Source: a virus. From it: 43,244 nucleotides of DNA. Shown piece after piece: positions 34,612-42,457 of this stretch. The translations under genes and the position numbers were made by a program. The stretch spans positions 1 to 43,244 of IMG/VR virus record IMGVR_UViG_3300020219_000484; one strand, given 5' to 3'. Each line of letters opens with the position of its first letter. Position 1 is the first letter of the stretch. The notes beneath the pieces were generated by a model. That model was given only the letters and a program-made list of their open reading frames with translations. It did no database searches and was not told where the DNA came from.

Positions 34612-36659
34612 CTCCGCTCTTTATCGACACGGAAACCTATTCGTCGATTCCCCTGACGCGGGGCCTGGCACGCTATGCCACGCAAGTTGAAGTGACGATC
34701 GTGGCCTGGGCGCTCGGCGACGGCCCGGTCAACGTGTGGGACGCTACAGGGGCTGAGACGCTGCCGGCCGACTTGGCCGCAGCGATTGATCAAGCCAACC
34801 GACTCGTTGCGCACAACGCGCAGTTCGATCGCACTGTGCTGCGCAATATGGCGTGGTGGCCGTCCGATATACCTCTCGGCACGTGGTACTGCACGATGGC
34901 GCGGGCCTTGCGCCACGGGCTGCCCGGTGGCCTTGACAAGCTGTCCATCGTATTCCGCCTAGACAGCTCAACCGCAAAGCTTGACGGTCGCCGGTTCATC
35001 AACTTGTTCTGCAAGCCGCAGAAGGATGGCTCGCGGCTCACGCGCGAAACGAACCCCGACGACTGGCGCGATTTCATGGAGTACGCGGGGCGGGATATAA
35101 CGTCGATGCGGGCCATTTACGCCGACTGCCCATCGTGGAATGACACGCCGTTTGAACTGGCGCTGTGGCAGCTGGACCAAGAGATAAACTCCCGGGGCAT
35201 CGCCGTTGACACGGTGTTTGCGGCCGCGGCGTTGCATGAGGCCACCGCAGAGAAGAAGCGGATGGCGGCGCGCACTGAGGAACTGACCGACGGGACGGTC
35301 CTGCGCGCCACGCAGCGCGACAGGCTCCTGGGGTTTCTGTTCGCCGAGCACGGCGTGTCGCTACCGGATCTGAAGGCCGACACTGTCGAGCGGCGGCTGA
35401 ACGACCCGAACTTGGGCGAGGAGGTCAAGGAACTACTTCGCCTGCGGCTGTCCTCGAGCAAGTCGAGCGTCACCAAGTACAAGCGGCTTCTGGATCTGGA
35501 GGTGTGCGGGCGGCTGCATTTTCTGTTGCAGTACTGCGGCGCGCCACGCACCGGGCGCTGGGGCGGGCGCGACTTCCAGCCGCAGAATCTCCAACGGCCG
35601 ACGCTCAAGTATGCAGACGTGCTGGTTGCCATTGACGCCGCCGTGGCGGGCGCCGCGGATCTAGTCCTCGACGACATCATGGAAGCCATGGGCAGCGCCC
35701 TGCGCAGTGTGCTCGTGGCCGGGCATGGCCGCAAACTGGTGGCTAGCGATCTGGCTGCGATCGAGGGCCGGATGCTGGCGTGGGTAGCGGGGGAAGAATG
35801 GAAGCTGCAGGCGTTCCGGGACTTCGACGCTGGCGTCGGCCCGGATCTGTACAAGGCGTCCTACGGCCGCTCGTTCGGCGTGCCTGCGGAGACGGTGCCC
35901 GACGACAGCGACGAGCGCCAGATAGGCAAGGTTCAGGAGCTTGCTCTAGGCTATCAGGGGGGCGTAGGGGCGTTCTGCGCCATGGCCGCGTCCTATGGCA
36001 TGGATCTGGCGGAGTTAGCCGTACGGGCCCGTCCGTCCATCCCCGCGCCGGTTCTGGCGGATGCCGAGGGCACTTGGCAGTGGGCCGTTCGGAAGCGCCG
36101 CACAATGGGGCTGACGCGGGACGTTTACGTCATCTGCGAGGCTCTGAAACGACTTTGGCGGGACGCGCACCCCGAGACCGCAGCCTTGTGGACGGTAGTC
36201 GAGAACGCAGCGCGGTCGGCCACGTTGAATCCGGGGCACGAGTACCGGGCCGGGCGCCTTGCCTTCGACCGCCGCGGCGCTTGGTTGCGCATGCGGCTTC
36301 CGTCTGGCCGGTTCCTGCTGTACCCGAACCCGAAGGTGGAGGGCGGGGAGCTGAGCTTCATGTCTTGGAACGTCTACACCAAGAAGTGGGCCCGGGAGCC
36401 CACCCACGGGGGCAAGCTCGTGGGGAACGCAACCCAGGGGCTGGCGCGCGACGTCATGGCGCACGGCATGGTGCTGGCCGACACGGCCGGGTACCCGATC
36501 GTGCTGACGGTGCATGACGAGATCGTGGCCGACGTCCCGAACTCTGACGCCTTCAGCTCGGCCGAGCTGAGCGAGTTTATGGCTGTGTCGCCGGCTTGGG
36601 CCGTGGGCCTGCCGCTCGCGGCTAAGGGTTTTGAATCACACCGCTACCGGAAGGGATGA
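34608..36659 (+). CDS. Family-A DNA polymerase with 3'-5' exonuclease
   Basis: A 683-residue polymerase from GTG 34608 (GTGA overlap). Exonuclease motifs: FIDTET (D7, E9), AHNAQFDRTVL (D74) and YAGRDITSM (D163). Polymerase motifs: GAPRTGRWGGRDFQPQNLQR near 312, motif A KLVASDLAAIEGRMLAW (D381), motif B RQIGKVQELALGYQGG (R437, K441, Y449), motif C LTVHDEIV (D637). The usual 5'-3' nuclease domain is absent, as is normal for phage versions. It works with the primase-helicase and SSB of this operon as the replicative polymerase. Confidence 0.92.
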   Translation: MTPLFIDTETYSSIPLTRGLARYATQVEVTIVAWALGDGPVNVWDATGAETLPADLAAAIDQANRLVAHNAQFDRTVLRNMAWWPSDIPLGTWYCTMARALRHGLPGGLDKLSIVFRLDSSTAKLDGRRFINLFCKPQKDGSRLTRETNPDDWRDFMEYAGRDITSMRAIYADCPSWNDTPFELALWQLDQEINSRGIAVDTVFAAAALHEATAEKKRMAARTEELTDGTVLRATQRDRLLGFLFAEHGVSLPDLKADTVERRLNDPNLGEEVKELLRLRLSSSKSSVTKYKRLLDLEVCGRLHFLLQYCGAPRTGRWGGRDFQPQNLQRPTLKYADVLVAIDAAVAGAADLVLDDIMEAMGSALRSVLVAGHGRKLVASDLAAIEGRMLAWVAGEEWKLQAFRDFDAGVGPDLYKASYGRSFGVPAETVPDDSDERQIGKVQELALGYQGGVGAFCAMAASYGMDLAELAVRARPSIPAPVLADAEGTWQWAVRKRRTMGLTRDVYVICEALKRLWRDAHPETAALWTVVENAARSATLNPGHEYRAGRLAFDRRGAWLRMRLPSGRFLLYPNPKVEGGELSFMSWNVYTKKWAREPTHGGKLVGNATQGLARDVMAHGMVLADTAGYPIVLTVHDEIVADVPNSDAFSSAELSEFMAVSPAWAVGLPLAAKGFESHRYRKG

Positions 36660-36660
36660 C

Positions 36661-36948
36661 ATGAGAGAAAGCGCCGTCGAGAAGTACCTTGTGCTCCGAG
36701 TTTCCGAGAACGGGGGCCGAGCCGAGAAGTTCACCTCCCCGAACCGGGCGCACGTGCCTGACCGGCTCGTGCTGTGGCCGGGGGGCAGGGCCGAGTTCGT
36801 CGAACTCAAGGCCCTGGGCAAGATACCGACAGTCATGCAGGCGCGCGACCACGCGCGACGCCGGGCGATGGGCTTCTCCGTTTTCGTTCTGGACAGCATC
36901 GGAGCTGTAGACGTCTACATTCACATTTCCAAGGAGACAAGAGCATGA
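36661..36948 (+). CDS. VRR-NUC domain nuclease
   Basis: A 95-residue protein after GGAAGGG. The core ESAVEKYLVLRVSENGGRAEKF, RLVLWPGGRAEFVELKALGK (E and K of the nuclease motif) and MQARDHARRRAMGFSVFVLDS is the standard stand-alone VRR-NUC fold, a PD-(D/E)xK nuclease that can cut branched DNA. It is regularly found between polymerase and SNF2-like helicase genes in phages, as here. Confidence 0.88.
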   Translation: MRESAVEKYLVLRVSENGGRAEKFTSPNRAHVPDRLVLWPGGRAEFVELKALGKIPTVMQARDHARRRAMGFSVFVLDSIGAVDVYIHISKETRA

Positions 36949-37145
36949 GAAGGAAGCAGAACAGCCGTTGGTCGTCGACCGAGCGGCGATACTCCGAGAC
37001 CCGGTTCGCCAGCAACTCGCTGTGGGTCAAAGGCAAGAACGGTTGGCGGCTCGAGGAAGGCGCCGCAAACGAAAAGGACTGGTGCATGCGCCGGCGTGAA
37101 GGGTCAGGCTGGTCTAAGGGTGCGGCGGTCCATGTCGTTGCGTGA
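36945..37145 (+). CDS. Small basic protein, unknown
   Basis: A 66-residue Arg/Lys/Trp-rich protein from an ATGA junction with AAGGAG upstream (MRRKQNSRWSSTERRYSETR, VKGKNGWRLEEGAANEKDW). It overlaps the helicase start by 14 bases. No family recognised; charge suits nucleic-acid binding. Confidence 0.5.
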   Translation: MRRKQNSRWSSTERRYSETRFASNSLWVKGKNGWRLEEGAANEKDWCMRRREGSGWSKGAAVHVVA

Positions 37146-38508
37146 CTTCGTTGCCAAGGACTACCAGGAAATTGCTCAGGACTTCATGCTGAACACCCCA
37201 CGCGTGGCGCTGTTCGCCGGCATGGGAGTCGGCAAGACCGTCAGCACCCTTAACCTCATAGACGCCTTATACCTGACCGGCACCAGCGATCCAGTGCTTG
37301 TCCTCGGCCCGCTGCGCGTTGCTCGAGACACGTGGCCCGATGAGCTGGCGAAATGGCGCCACCTGCAGCACCTGACCATTTCGCCGATCGTCGGCACCCC
37401 GGCAGAGCGGCGCGCGGCGATTCGCAAGCCTGCGCACATCTACACTATCAACTACGAGCAGCTGCCGTGGCTTGTGGACTACATGAGCGGGCGCCCGTGG
37501 CCGTTCCGCACGGTCGTCGCGGATGAAAGCACCCGGCTCAAAGGGTTTCGACTTAAGCAAGGGGGCCAGCGGGCAAGCGCCCTGGCTTCGGTCGCCCGCT
37601 GCACCGATCGCTGGGTGAACCTGACCGGCACCCCAGCGCCGAATGGGCTGCAGGATCTATGGGGCCAGTTCTGGTTCATGGACTTCGGGCAGCGCCTTGG
37701 GCTCACCTATAGCGGCTTTCTGGAGCGGTGGTTCCGGAAGAAGTATTCAGGTTTTGGCATAGAGCCGTTGCCCCACGCCGAGAAGGAGATCCACCAGCGT
37801 ATCGACGACGTGACGCTGGCAATCCGGCCGAAGGACTGGTTCGCGTTAGAAGATCCGATCGTGCGAACCGTGGACGTCAAGCTGTCGGACAAGGTGATGA
37901 AGCAGTACAAACAATTCGAGCTTGAGATGTTCGCGGAGTTGCCGACCGGGGAGGAAATCGAGGTCTTCAACGCCGCGGCGCTCACGAACAAGTGCTTGCA
38001 GTACGCCAGCGGCGCGGTGTACACGGACAACCCGAAGTACGCCAACGTACACGACGCGAAGCTCGAGGCGCTGGACAGTTTGGTCAATGAATCCGCCGGG
38101 GCGCCGATGCTCGTGGCCTACCAGTTCCGCCACGAGCTGGACCGCATCCTGAAGCGGTTTCCTCAAGCCACGGATATCTCCAAACAGGAAGGGCTCGCGG
38201 ACTTCAAAGCCGGCAAGAAGCAAATGGGCGTGGCTCATCCTGCGAGCATGGGGCACGGCATCGACGGCCTGCAGGACGTGACAAACATCTTGGTGTACTT
38301 CGGGCACACGTGGAACCTGGAGCACCACCAGCAGATCTTGGAGCGAATCGGCCCCATGCGCCAGAAGCAGAGCGGGTACGAGCGCCCCGTGTGGGTTTAT
38401 AGTATCGTGGCGTCCGGTACATTGGACGAAGAAGTGGCGGAGCGGCACGAGTCCAAATGCACTATTCAAGACGCCCTGCTCGCGGCCATGTCAAGGAGAT
38501 CTCGATGA
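37132..38508 (+). CDS. SNF2-like superfamily 2 helicase/ATPase
   Basis: A 458-residue helicase. The ATG 37132 (MSLRDFVAKDYQEIAQDFML) is preferred over GTG 37096 because it directly precedes the conserved region. Motifs: Walker A GMGVGKT at 30-36, VLVLGPLRVARDTWPDEL (Ia), DEST at 131-134 in place of DEAH, LTGTPAPNGLQDLWGQF near 164, and C-terminal ASMGHGIDGLQDVTNILVYF with QILERIGPMRQKQ (motifs V and VI, with IGPMRQ in place of the more usual IGRxxR). This phage group of SNF2-type ATPases accompanies VRR-NUC nucleases in replication or recombination modules. Confidence 0.88.
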   Translation: MSLRDFVAKDYQEIAQDFMLNTPRVALFAGMGVGKTVSTLNLIDALYLTGTSDPVLVLGPLRVARDTWPDELAKWRHLQHLTISPIVGTPAERRAAIRKPAHIYTINYEQLPWLVDYMSGRPWPFRTVVADESTRLKGFRLKQGGQRASALASVARCTDRWVNLTGTPAPNGLQDLWGQFWFMDFGQRLGLTYSGFLERWFRKKYSGFGIEPLPHAEKEIHQRIDDVTLAIRPKDWFALEDPIVRTVDVKLSDKVMKQYKQFELEMFAELPTGEEIEVFNAAALTNKCLQYASGAVYTDNPKYANVHDAKLEALDSLVNESAGAPMLVAYQFRHELDRILKRFPQATDISKQEGLADFKAGKKQMGVAHPASMGHGIDGLQDVTNILVYFGHTWNLEHHQQILERIGPMRQKQSGYERPVWVYSIVASGTLDEEVAERHESKCTIQDALLAAMSRRSR

Positions 38509-38708
38509 TTGACCAACCCCCCAGCCCTCCGTCGGTTCCGAGCCCTGTGCCGGAGCAGATCCACCAGTACATCGACCGGTTTGGCTCGTGGGCCAAAACG
38601 CTGTCTGAAGAAGACGCAAAACAGGTGGCCTTTTGGATGCAGGCGATCATGTACGCGCATCACTCGAACGCCCCAAACGTGCAGCCCCCGTCCAATGCTG
38701 CCCACTGA
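38505..38708 (+). CDS. Small protein, unknown
   Basis: A 67-residue protein from ATGA overlap with AAGGAGAT. A Pro/Ser-rich start (DQPPSPPSVPSPVPEQ) precedes a helix (IHQYIDRFGSWAKTLSEEDA, VAFWMQAIMYAHHS). Possibly an adaptor with a flexible arm. Function unknown. Confidence 0.55.
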   Translation: MIDQPPSPPSVPSPVPEQIHQYIDRFGSWAKTLSEEDAKQVAFWMQAIMYAHHSNAPNVQPPSNAAH

Positions 38709-39078
38709 CGCCGCGCGCCGGAAACGAGCGCCGATATACTCGGGCGTGATTAACTACTTTCCGGACGCTTTGTGCGCGATCGCCGAGCTGAGCCTTATTG
38801 GGAACGATCAGCACAACCCCGGCGCGCCGCTGCACTGGGATCGGGGCAAGTCAGGCGACGAGCTGGACGCCTTGGCCCGGCACCTTGTGGAAGCGGGCAC
38901 GGTCGACACCGACCACGTGCGTCACAGCACCAAGCTTGCCTGGCGCGCGCTGGCGAACCTCCAGAAAGAGCTGGAAGCTATCGCTTCTTCTTCCGCACCA
39001 CCGCCCTCATCCACTTCACCGGTAAGCCACAAGCCACTTGATGCCGTATGGCCGCATGAACGGCCTGAACTGCCGTAG
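38695..39078 (+). CDS. dATP/dGTP diphosphohydrolase-like protein (DUF5664 type)
   Basis: A 127-residue protein whose core YFPDALCAIAELSLIGNDQH, HWDRGKSGDELDALARHLVE and VRHSTKLAWRALANLQKELE matches the small helical family formerly DUF5664, described as the N-terminal domain of phage dATP/dGTP diphosphohydrolases (MazG-like). Glu, Asp and His of these helices are the expected metal ligands. It would remove certain purine dNTPs. The C-terminal 30 residues (Ser/Pro-rich) overlap the opposite-strand gene by 101 bases and look like a read-on tail. It is the last plus-strand gene. Confidence 0.75.
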   Translation: MLPTDAARRKRAPIYSGVINYFPDALCAIAELSLIGNDQHNPGAPLHWDRGKSGDELDALARHLVEAGTVDTDHVRHSTKLAWRALANLQKELEAIASSSAPPPSSTSPVSHKPLDAVWPHERPELP

Positions 39079-39418
39079 CCCCCGCGTGCATAGCGCCAAG
39101 CGCCGCCTGCGCGCCTGAGCCGAGGGCAAAGTACGGGGCCCGCAGTGTCTCAGGCTCGTGGTGCTGATCAAAGAGCATCAGCCCCCGCCGCGGGCAGAAG
39201 GCCAGGGCGTAGCCACCAACGAACGTGTCGTGCGGGTACCCCCTGCCCGGGCTCTGGATGGCCCGTAGCAGGCGCAGAGTGGGGCCGCTTTCCCCCGCGA
39301 AACCGACGAGCATTTTACCCACGCGAAACAACTTTTCGCACTCCGCGGGGCTGCCGTCGTCGTCGGTGTACCGCGAGTCCGCGGCCAGCACCCCGTTGCG
39401 ATAGGCGATGACCGTCAC
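38978..39418 (-). CDS. Proteasome beta / HslV-like Ntn-hydrolase protein
   Basis: A 146-residue protein from GTG in a GTGA overlap. The start MTVIAYRNGVLAADSR puts Thr at position 2, so removal of Met would expose an N-terminal Thr nucleophile. ADS (mature D13) and EKLFRVGKMLVGFAG (K28) line up with Asp17 and Lys33 of HslV. A later FALGSGAQAALGAMHAGATA matches the GSG-x2-A-x-GA helix of the family. Similar proteins are scattered in phages; target and activity unknown. No unfoldase partner is encoded here. Confidence 0.75.
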   Translation of the reverse strand: MTVIAYRNGVLAADSRYTDDDGSPAECEKLFRVGKMLVGFAGESGPTLRLLRAIQSPGRGYPHDTFVGGYALAFCPRRGLMLFDQHHEPETLRAPYFALGSGAQAALGAMHAGATAVQAVHAAIRHQVACGLPVKWMRAVVRKKKR

Positions 39419-40884
39419 GCGCGCCACCGGCCGTCGACGATAATTAGGAGTTGCCGCTTGCCGTCTGCGTTCAGTACGCAATGCGCGTTCAACCATGAAC
39501 TGGCCCCATGGTTGTACTCGAGGCGCAGCTTCGTGGACGTCCCGACTTGATAACACCCCTCGTCGATGCCTGCTGAGTGACTGTGACCAATGATGGACTT
39601 AACCCCAAGGCGCCGGAGGTTTTTGATACTTCCGCGCGCACCGTTCGGGCCGGCGTCGCCGTGCATGCCTAGTTCCACCTGAGCGACAAGCAGACTTTCG
39701 TCGCGCTCCAAAATGCGTGCGCGGGGCACCTTCGCCCGCTCGAACCACAGGTTGAACGGGTGCGGGTATTCCGTTCCTTTCGCCGTCAGTTTCGTTCCTT
39801 CGACCATCGCCAGAGCCGTCTCCAGATAGAACTTGGCGTTGCCCGCTTCCCGCCGCCAATCCGTGTTGACCATCCAGCGCGCAAGGAAGTCGTTATGGTT
39901 GCTGGCCAGCACCCAACTGCACGCGTTTTTCGGCGTCCTGAGTCGAACGAAGGTGATGGCCCGATCCACTTCGGCCTGCACATCCAGCAGACCCCCTTTC
40001 AGCTTGGCCAGCGTGTTGAACGGGTTTCCGGCGTGGTGGGGGTTGCAGCTGTATGCGTCCAGCAGGTCGTGGAAGATCAATGCTTCAGGCTGCAGCGTTT
40101 CGACGATGCCTTTCCGCCCGAACGTGGCCTTCTCCACCGCGGGGTCGATGAAGTCCACGTGCGTGTCCCCCATGACCAGCGCCAGGGCGCGAGGCGCGGG
40201 CTCAGCGCCTTGGGCGGAGTATCGCGTGTTCAGATCCGTGCAGGTCTTGGTGACTTCATCGTAGTGCAGATGGCGAATAAAGAACGTCCCCCCGTCTATT
40301 TCGACGAGCACAGCGGCCAGCGAGTGGTGGAACTCACCGATGCGCCCGGCCCGAGTGTCCGAGTAGTTGGGGACCGTGCAGGCGCCGGTGGTAGTCAGCA
40401 GCTTGGCCATTCGATTCTGCGGGGTAGGAATGGACCGCAACTGCACTTTGGTGTGGCCGATGATCCCGGAGCTGGCGTGAGACAAGGCGTCAGCCCCTGT
40501 TAGGGGACTGCTGGCCGTGGGCTGAATCTTGATGTCCCCCAAGAACGCCAGGTTCCCGTTGAGTACTTTGCGCGTGTTGCAAAGGTACGGTCGGACTTCG
40601 TCGGTCCAGTGTTCGGCGTTCTCTTGACTCATGCGCCACGTGCTGGTCGGGTTTTTGTACCGCAGCGGAGCGATCAGCATGGACGCCTTGGTCTTGGCTG
40701 CGATCTGCATGAGGACCGCCCACCAGTCCTTGTGGACCGGTGTAGCGTTCTGCGCCGCCGTGATGATAAAGCGCTTGGTCCCCGCGAGCACGAAAGGGTC
40801 GAAAATGGCGACGGGAGATTGGCCCTCGTACCGCGGGTCATGCGCAGCGGCGAAGTCTTCGAGCCCTTTGCCGGGAGTCTTCAT
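39415..40884 (-). CDS. Calcineurin-like metallophosphoesterase (T5 A1-like possibility)
   Basis: A 489-residue protein from ATGA overlap. The phosphoesterase half shows LVMGDTHVDF (239-242), FHDLLDAYS near 272, VLASNHNDFLARW (329-332), HGDAG near 408 and IIGHSHSAG (433-436), a full set of metal ligands in calcineurin order with GDTH in place of GDxHG. The first 230 residues are a separate domain with no motif I recognise. The two-part layout and Mre11-type core recall the A1 protein of phage T5, involved in host DNA breakdown; that link is inference. It lies in the minus-strand lysis-side operon. Confidence 0.75.
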   Translation of the reverse strand: MKTPGKGLEDFAAAHDPRYEGQSPVAIFDPFVLAGTKRFIITAAQNATPVHKDWWAVLMQIAAKTKASMLIAPLRYKNPTSTWRMSQENAEHWTDEVRPYLCNTRKVLNGNLAFLGDIKIQPTASSPLTGADALSHASSGIIGHTKVQLRSIPTPQNRMAKLLTTTGACTVPNYSDTRAGRIGEFHHSLAAVLVEIDGGTFFIRHLHYDEVTKTCTDLNTRYSAQGAEPAPRALALVMGDTHVDFIDPAVEKATFGRKGIVETLQPEALIFHDLLDAYSCNPHHAGNPFNTLAKLKGGLLDVQAEVDRAITFVRLRTPKNACSWVLASNHNDFLARWMVNTDWRREAGNAKFYLETALAMVEGTKLTAKGTEYPHPFNLWFERAKVPRARILERDESLLVAQVELGMHGDAGPNGARGSIKNLRRLGVKSIIGHSHSAGIDEGCYQVGTSTKLRLEYNHGASSWLNAHCVLNADGKRQLLIIVDGRWRA

Positions 40885-41168
40885 TCCGCCAAGCTACGTA
40901 GCTGTGCTGCAAAGGCCACTGTCCCTGCCCATACCCGCTTCGGGTTACGCCCGCTGGTTTCAACGCAGAAGGCGATGAACTCATCACGGAAGCGAGCAAA
41001 GTCAGTATTGCTCAGACGACACCGGCGAATGAAGTCGGCTTCGTACTCCCAGCTTTCGCCCAAGACGGCCAAGCTTTCCTTGATCCGCTTCGGCACGAAG
41101 AACGCCTTGTCGTGCGAGCTGCGAAACTCGTTCACGTTCTTACCTTTCAACTTCTTGTCCACGCTCAT
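40881..41168 (-). CDS. Small protein partnered with the phosphoesterase, unknown
   Basis: A 95-residue protein with GGAGGG seven bases before the ATG (MSVDKKLKGKNVNEFRSSHD, AFFVPKRIKESLAVLGESW, FARFRDEFIAFCVETSGRNP). It overlaps the phosphoesterase start by ATGA, so the two are made together. Basic N-terminus; family not recognised. Confidence 0.6.
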   Translation of the reverse strand: MSVDKKLKGKNVNEFRSSHDKAFFVPKRIKESLAVLGESWEYEADFIRRCRLSNTDFARFRDEFIAFCVETSGRNPKRVWAGTVAFAAQLRSLAE

Positions 41169-41180
41169 ATATCCCTCCGG

Positions 41181-41486
41181 TTATGGTTGCGAATCGCGCA
41201 GCGCCTTGAGTTGCACTCGGCACTGGTGTAAAGAATCTTCAACTGCGCTCAGCCGCTCCAACGCAGCGCCGACAGACATTGGCCCTTCTGCTGGAACGCC
41301 ACTGCGGGGCGGAGTGTCAGCGATCAGGCGCGGATCTATGGGCGTCAGGACCGGCGCCGGTACTTCAACGACCCTGTCTTTGTAAACCACGGACGGCGCG
41401 CTCGCGCAGGCTGTCAACAAAGCCAGGGCACACGGCGCCAATATCGCGGCCGAGTAGCGCAGCGCACTCAGGGTCTTGTCTGTCAC
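41181..41486 (-). CDS. Rz1: Outer-membrane spanin subunit (o-spanin lipoprotein)
   Basis: A 101-residue lipoprotein: signal peptide MTDKTLSALRYSAAILAP followed by CALALLTACAS, with lipobox LTAC (Cys27) and then a Pro-rich stretch (VEVPAPVLTPIDPR, DTPPRSGVPAEGP), the o-spanin layout. It begins inside the i-spanin gene in another frame (overlap 41365-41486) and extends beyond it. GTG 41486 is chosen because AGGAG lies eight bases ahead; GTG 41495 would have the site too close. It would join the i-spanin to fuse inner and outer membranes at lysis. Confidence 0.82.
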   Translation of the reverse strand: MTDKTLSALRYSAAILAPCALALLTACASAPSVVYKDRVVEVPAPVLTPIDPRLIADTPPRSGVPAEGPMSVGAALERLSAVEDSLHQCRVQLKALRDSQP

Positions 41487-41808
41487 GGTCCTCACTCCTG
41501 CGCAATGTCGCGCGCTGTAGATCCAGCGTTTGCTGGATGCTGTCGATCTCGAGCGCTGCGGCCGCGGTGCGCGCCTGCTGGTCCGCAACAAGGGTCCGGG
41601 TTCTGGCCATGGCATCTGTCAACTGCTGTATCAGCGTGTCCTTTGACGTGACCGCGCCGAGTAGCCCATCAGCCGTTTGCACTGCCGCAGCGGCTTCCGC
41701 CTTGTACCGTTTGGCTTGGGCATCGCGAATGACGGCAAAGCCGCCGAGAGCGATCGCGAGAACCCCGACAGCCGGGAGCGCATACTTGGCGAAGACGGCT
41801 TGTATCAT
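41365..41808 (-). CDS. Rz: Inner-membrane spanin subunit (i-spanin)
   Basis: A 147-residue protein from ATGA overlap with the endolysin. One N-terminal membrane segment (YALPAVGVLAIALGGFAV, about 9-26) is followed by a long periplasmic coiled coil (AEAAAAVQTADGLLGAVTSK to AALEIDSIQQTLDLQRATLR). The C-terminus has two Cys (PECAALLGRDIGAVCPGF). Size, topology and overlap with the lipoprotein gene fit Rz. Confidence 0.85.
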   Translation of the reverse strand: MIQAVFAKYALPAVGVLAIALGGFAVIRDAQAKRYKAEAAAAVQTADGLLGAVTSKDTLIQQLTDAMARTRTLVADQQARTAAAALEIDSIQQTLDLQRATLRRSEDRDRQDPECAALLGRDIGAVCPGFVDSLRERAVRGLQRQGR

Positions 41809-42278
41809 TGGCCCACCCATTGCCCCGGTGCCGGGACGGACTCAAACAGTTCGCGCTCGATCTTACGTCGTCGCGTCAAGCCGTTCAAGACGTTACCTTT
41901 TTGCTTGTTCCACCGGTCGAACTGCGCTGCGGCCTTGCCGTATTGCCTTTGGTCCAGCAGCGTCAGCAGGGTGGAGCGCCGGAAGGCACCCACGCCGATG
42001 TTGAAGGTGAGCGACACCAGCGCGTCGAACTGCTCCTGGGACAAGGGGGTCAGGGTGAACTGGTTGACCGCCCGCTCAGCTTCCCCGCAGTCCTCGCGCA
42101 GCCAGGCGTATGCCTGTTCCACGGTGCAGGTGTCCCCTGGGCGCACGCCCTTGGTGTGGCCGTAGCCGATCGTCCAGACGTCATCCTTGGTGGGCAGGTA
42201 GGCGCGCAGCTTCAGCTTCTCGAAGCTCTTTATGATCTCCAAGCCCTTCGGCCCTACCTGCCGAGCCCAGGGGGGCAT
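41805..42278 (-). CDS. Endolysin, T4-type lysozyme (GH24)
   Basis: A 157-residue muramidase starting in a TAATG overlap. GLEIIKSFEKLKLRAYLPTK holds the catalytic Glu (E20), DDVWTIGYGHTKGV the Gly-rich loop and Thr42, and QFDALVSLTFNIGVGAFRRS the conserved C-lobe. The Asp usually after 'AY' is replaced by LPTKDD, as in a known subset. No signal peptide or SAR anchor is present, so a holin should release it. It cleaves peptidoglycan glycan strands. Confidence 0.9.
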   Translation of the reverse strand: MPPWARQVGPKGLEIIKSFEKLKLRAYLPTKDDVWTIGYGHTKGVRPGDTCTVEQAYAWLREDCGEAERAVNQFTLTPLSQEQFDALVSLTFNIGVGAFRRSTLLTLLDQRQYGKAAAQFDRWNKQKGNVLNGLTRRRKIERELFESVPAPGQWVGQ

Positions 42279-42457
42279 TACGACTTCATTTTCCGGACGT
42301 AGTACAGCGCTGCCGCAACGCTCGAGAGTCCGGCACAAAGCAGTGCGAACACTTCGAAAAGCGGCTTTACCTGAACGATGAACGTAAGGAGTAGAGTCAC
42401 CGCACCGGCTCCGGTTGCCGTCACTGCAGCGATTTTATCCTCGTCCATGACGGGCAT
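42278..42457 (-). CDS. Holin candidate with two membrane segments
   Basis: A 59-residue protein, MPVMDEDKIAAVTATGAGAV, with hydrophobic segments about 9-27 (AAVTATGAGAVTLLLTFIV) and 33-53 (EVFALLCAGLSSVAAALYYV) and a basic end (RKMKS). Starts by TGATG overlap and ends in a TAATG overlap with the endolysin, the usual holin place. A longer upstream frame lacks a start signal. Confidence 0.65.
   Translation of the reverse strand: MPVMDEDKIAAVTATGAGAVTLLLTFIVQVKPLFEVFALLCAGLSSVAAALYYVRKMKS

Noticed and set aside
34608-36659. Diversity-generating retroelement near the fibre or polymerase
   Set aside because: No reverse-transcriptase motif (YxDD) and no template/variable repeat pair; the repeats in the fibre gene are ordinary tandem units.
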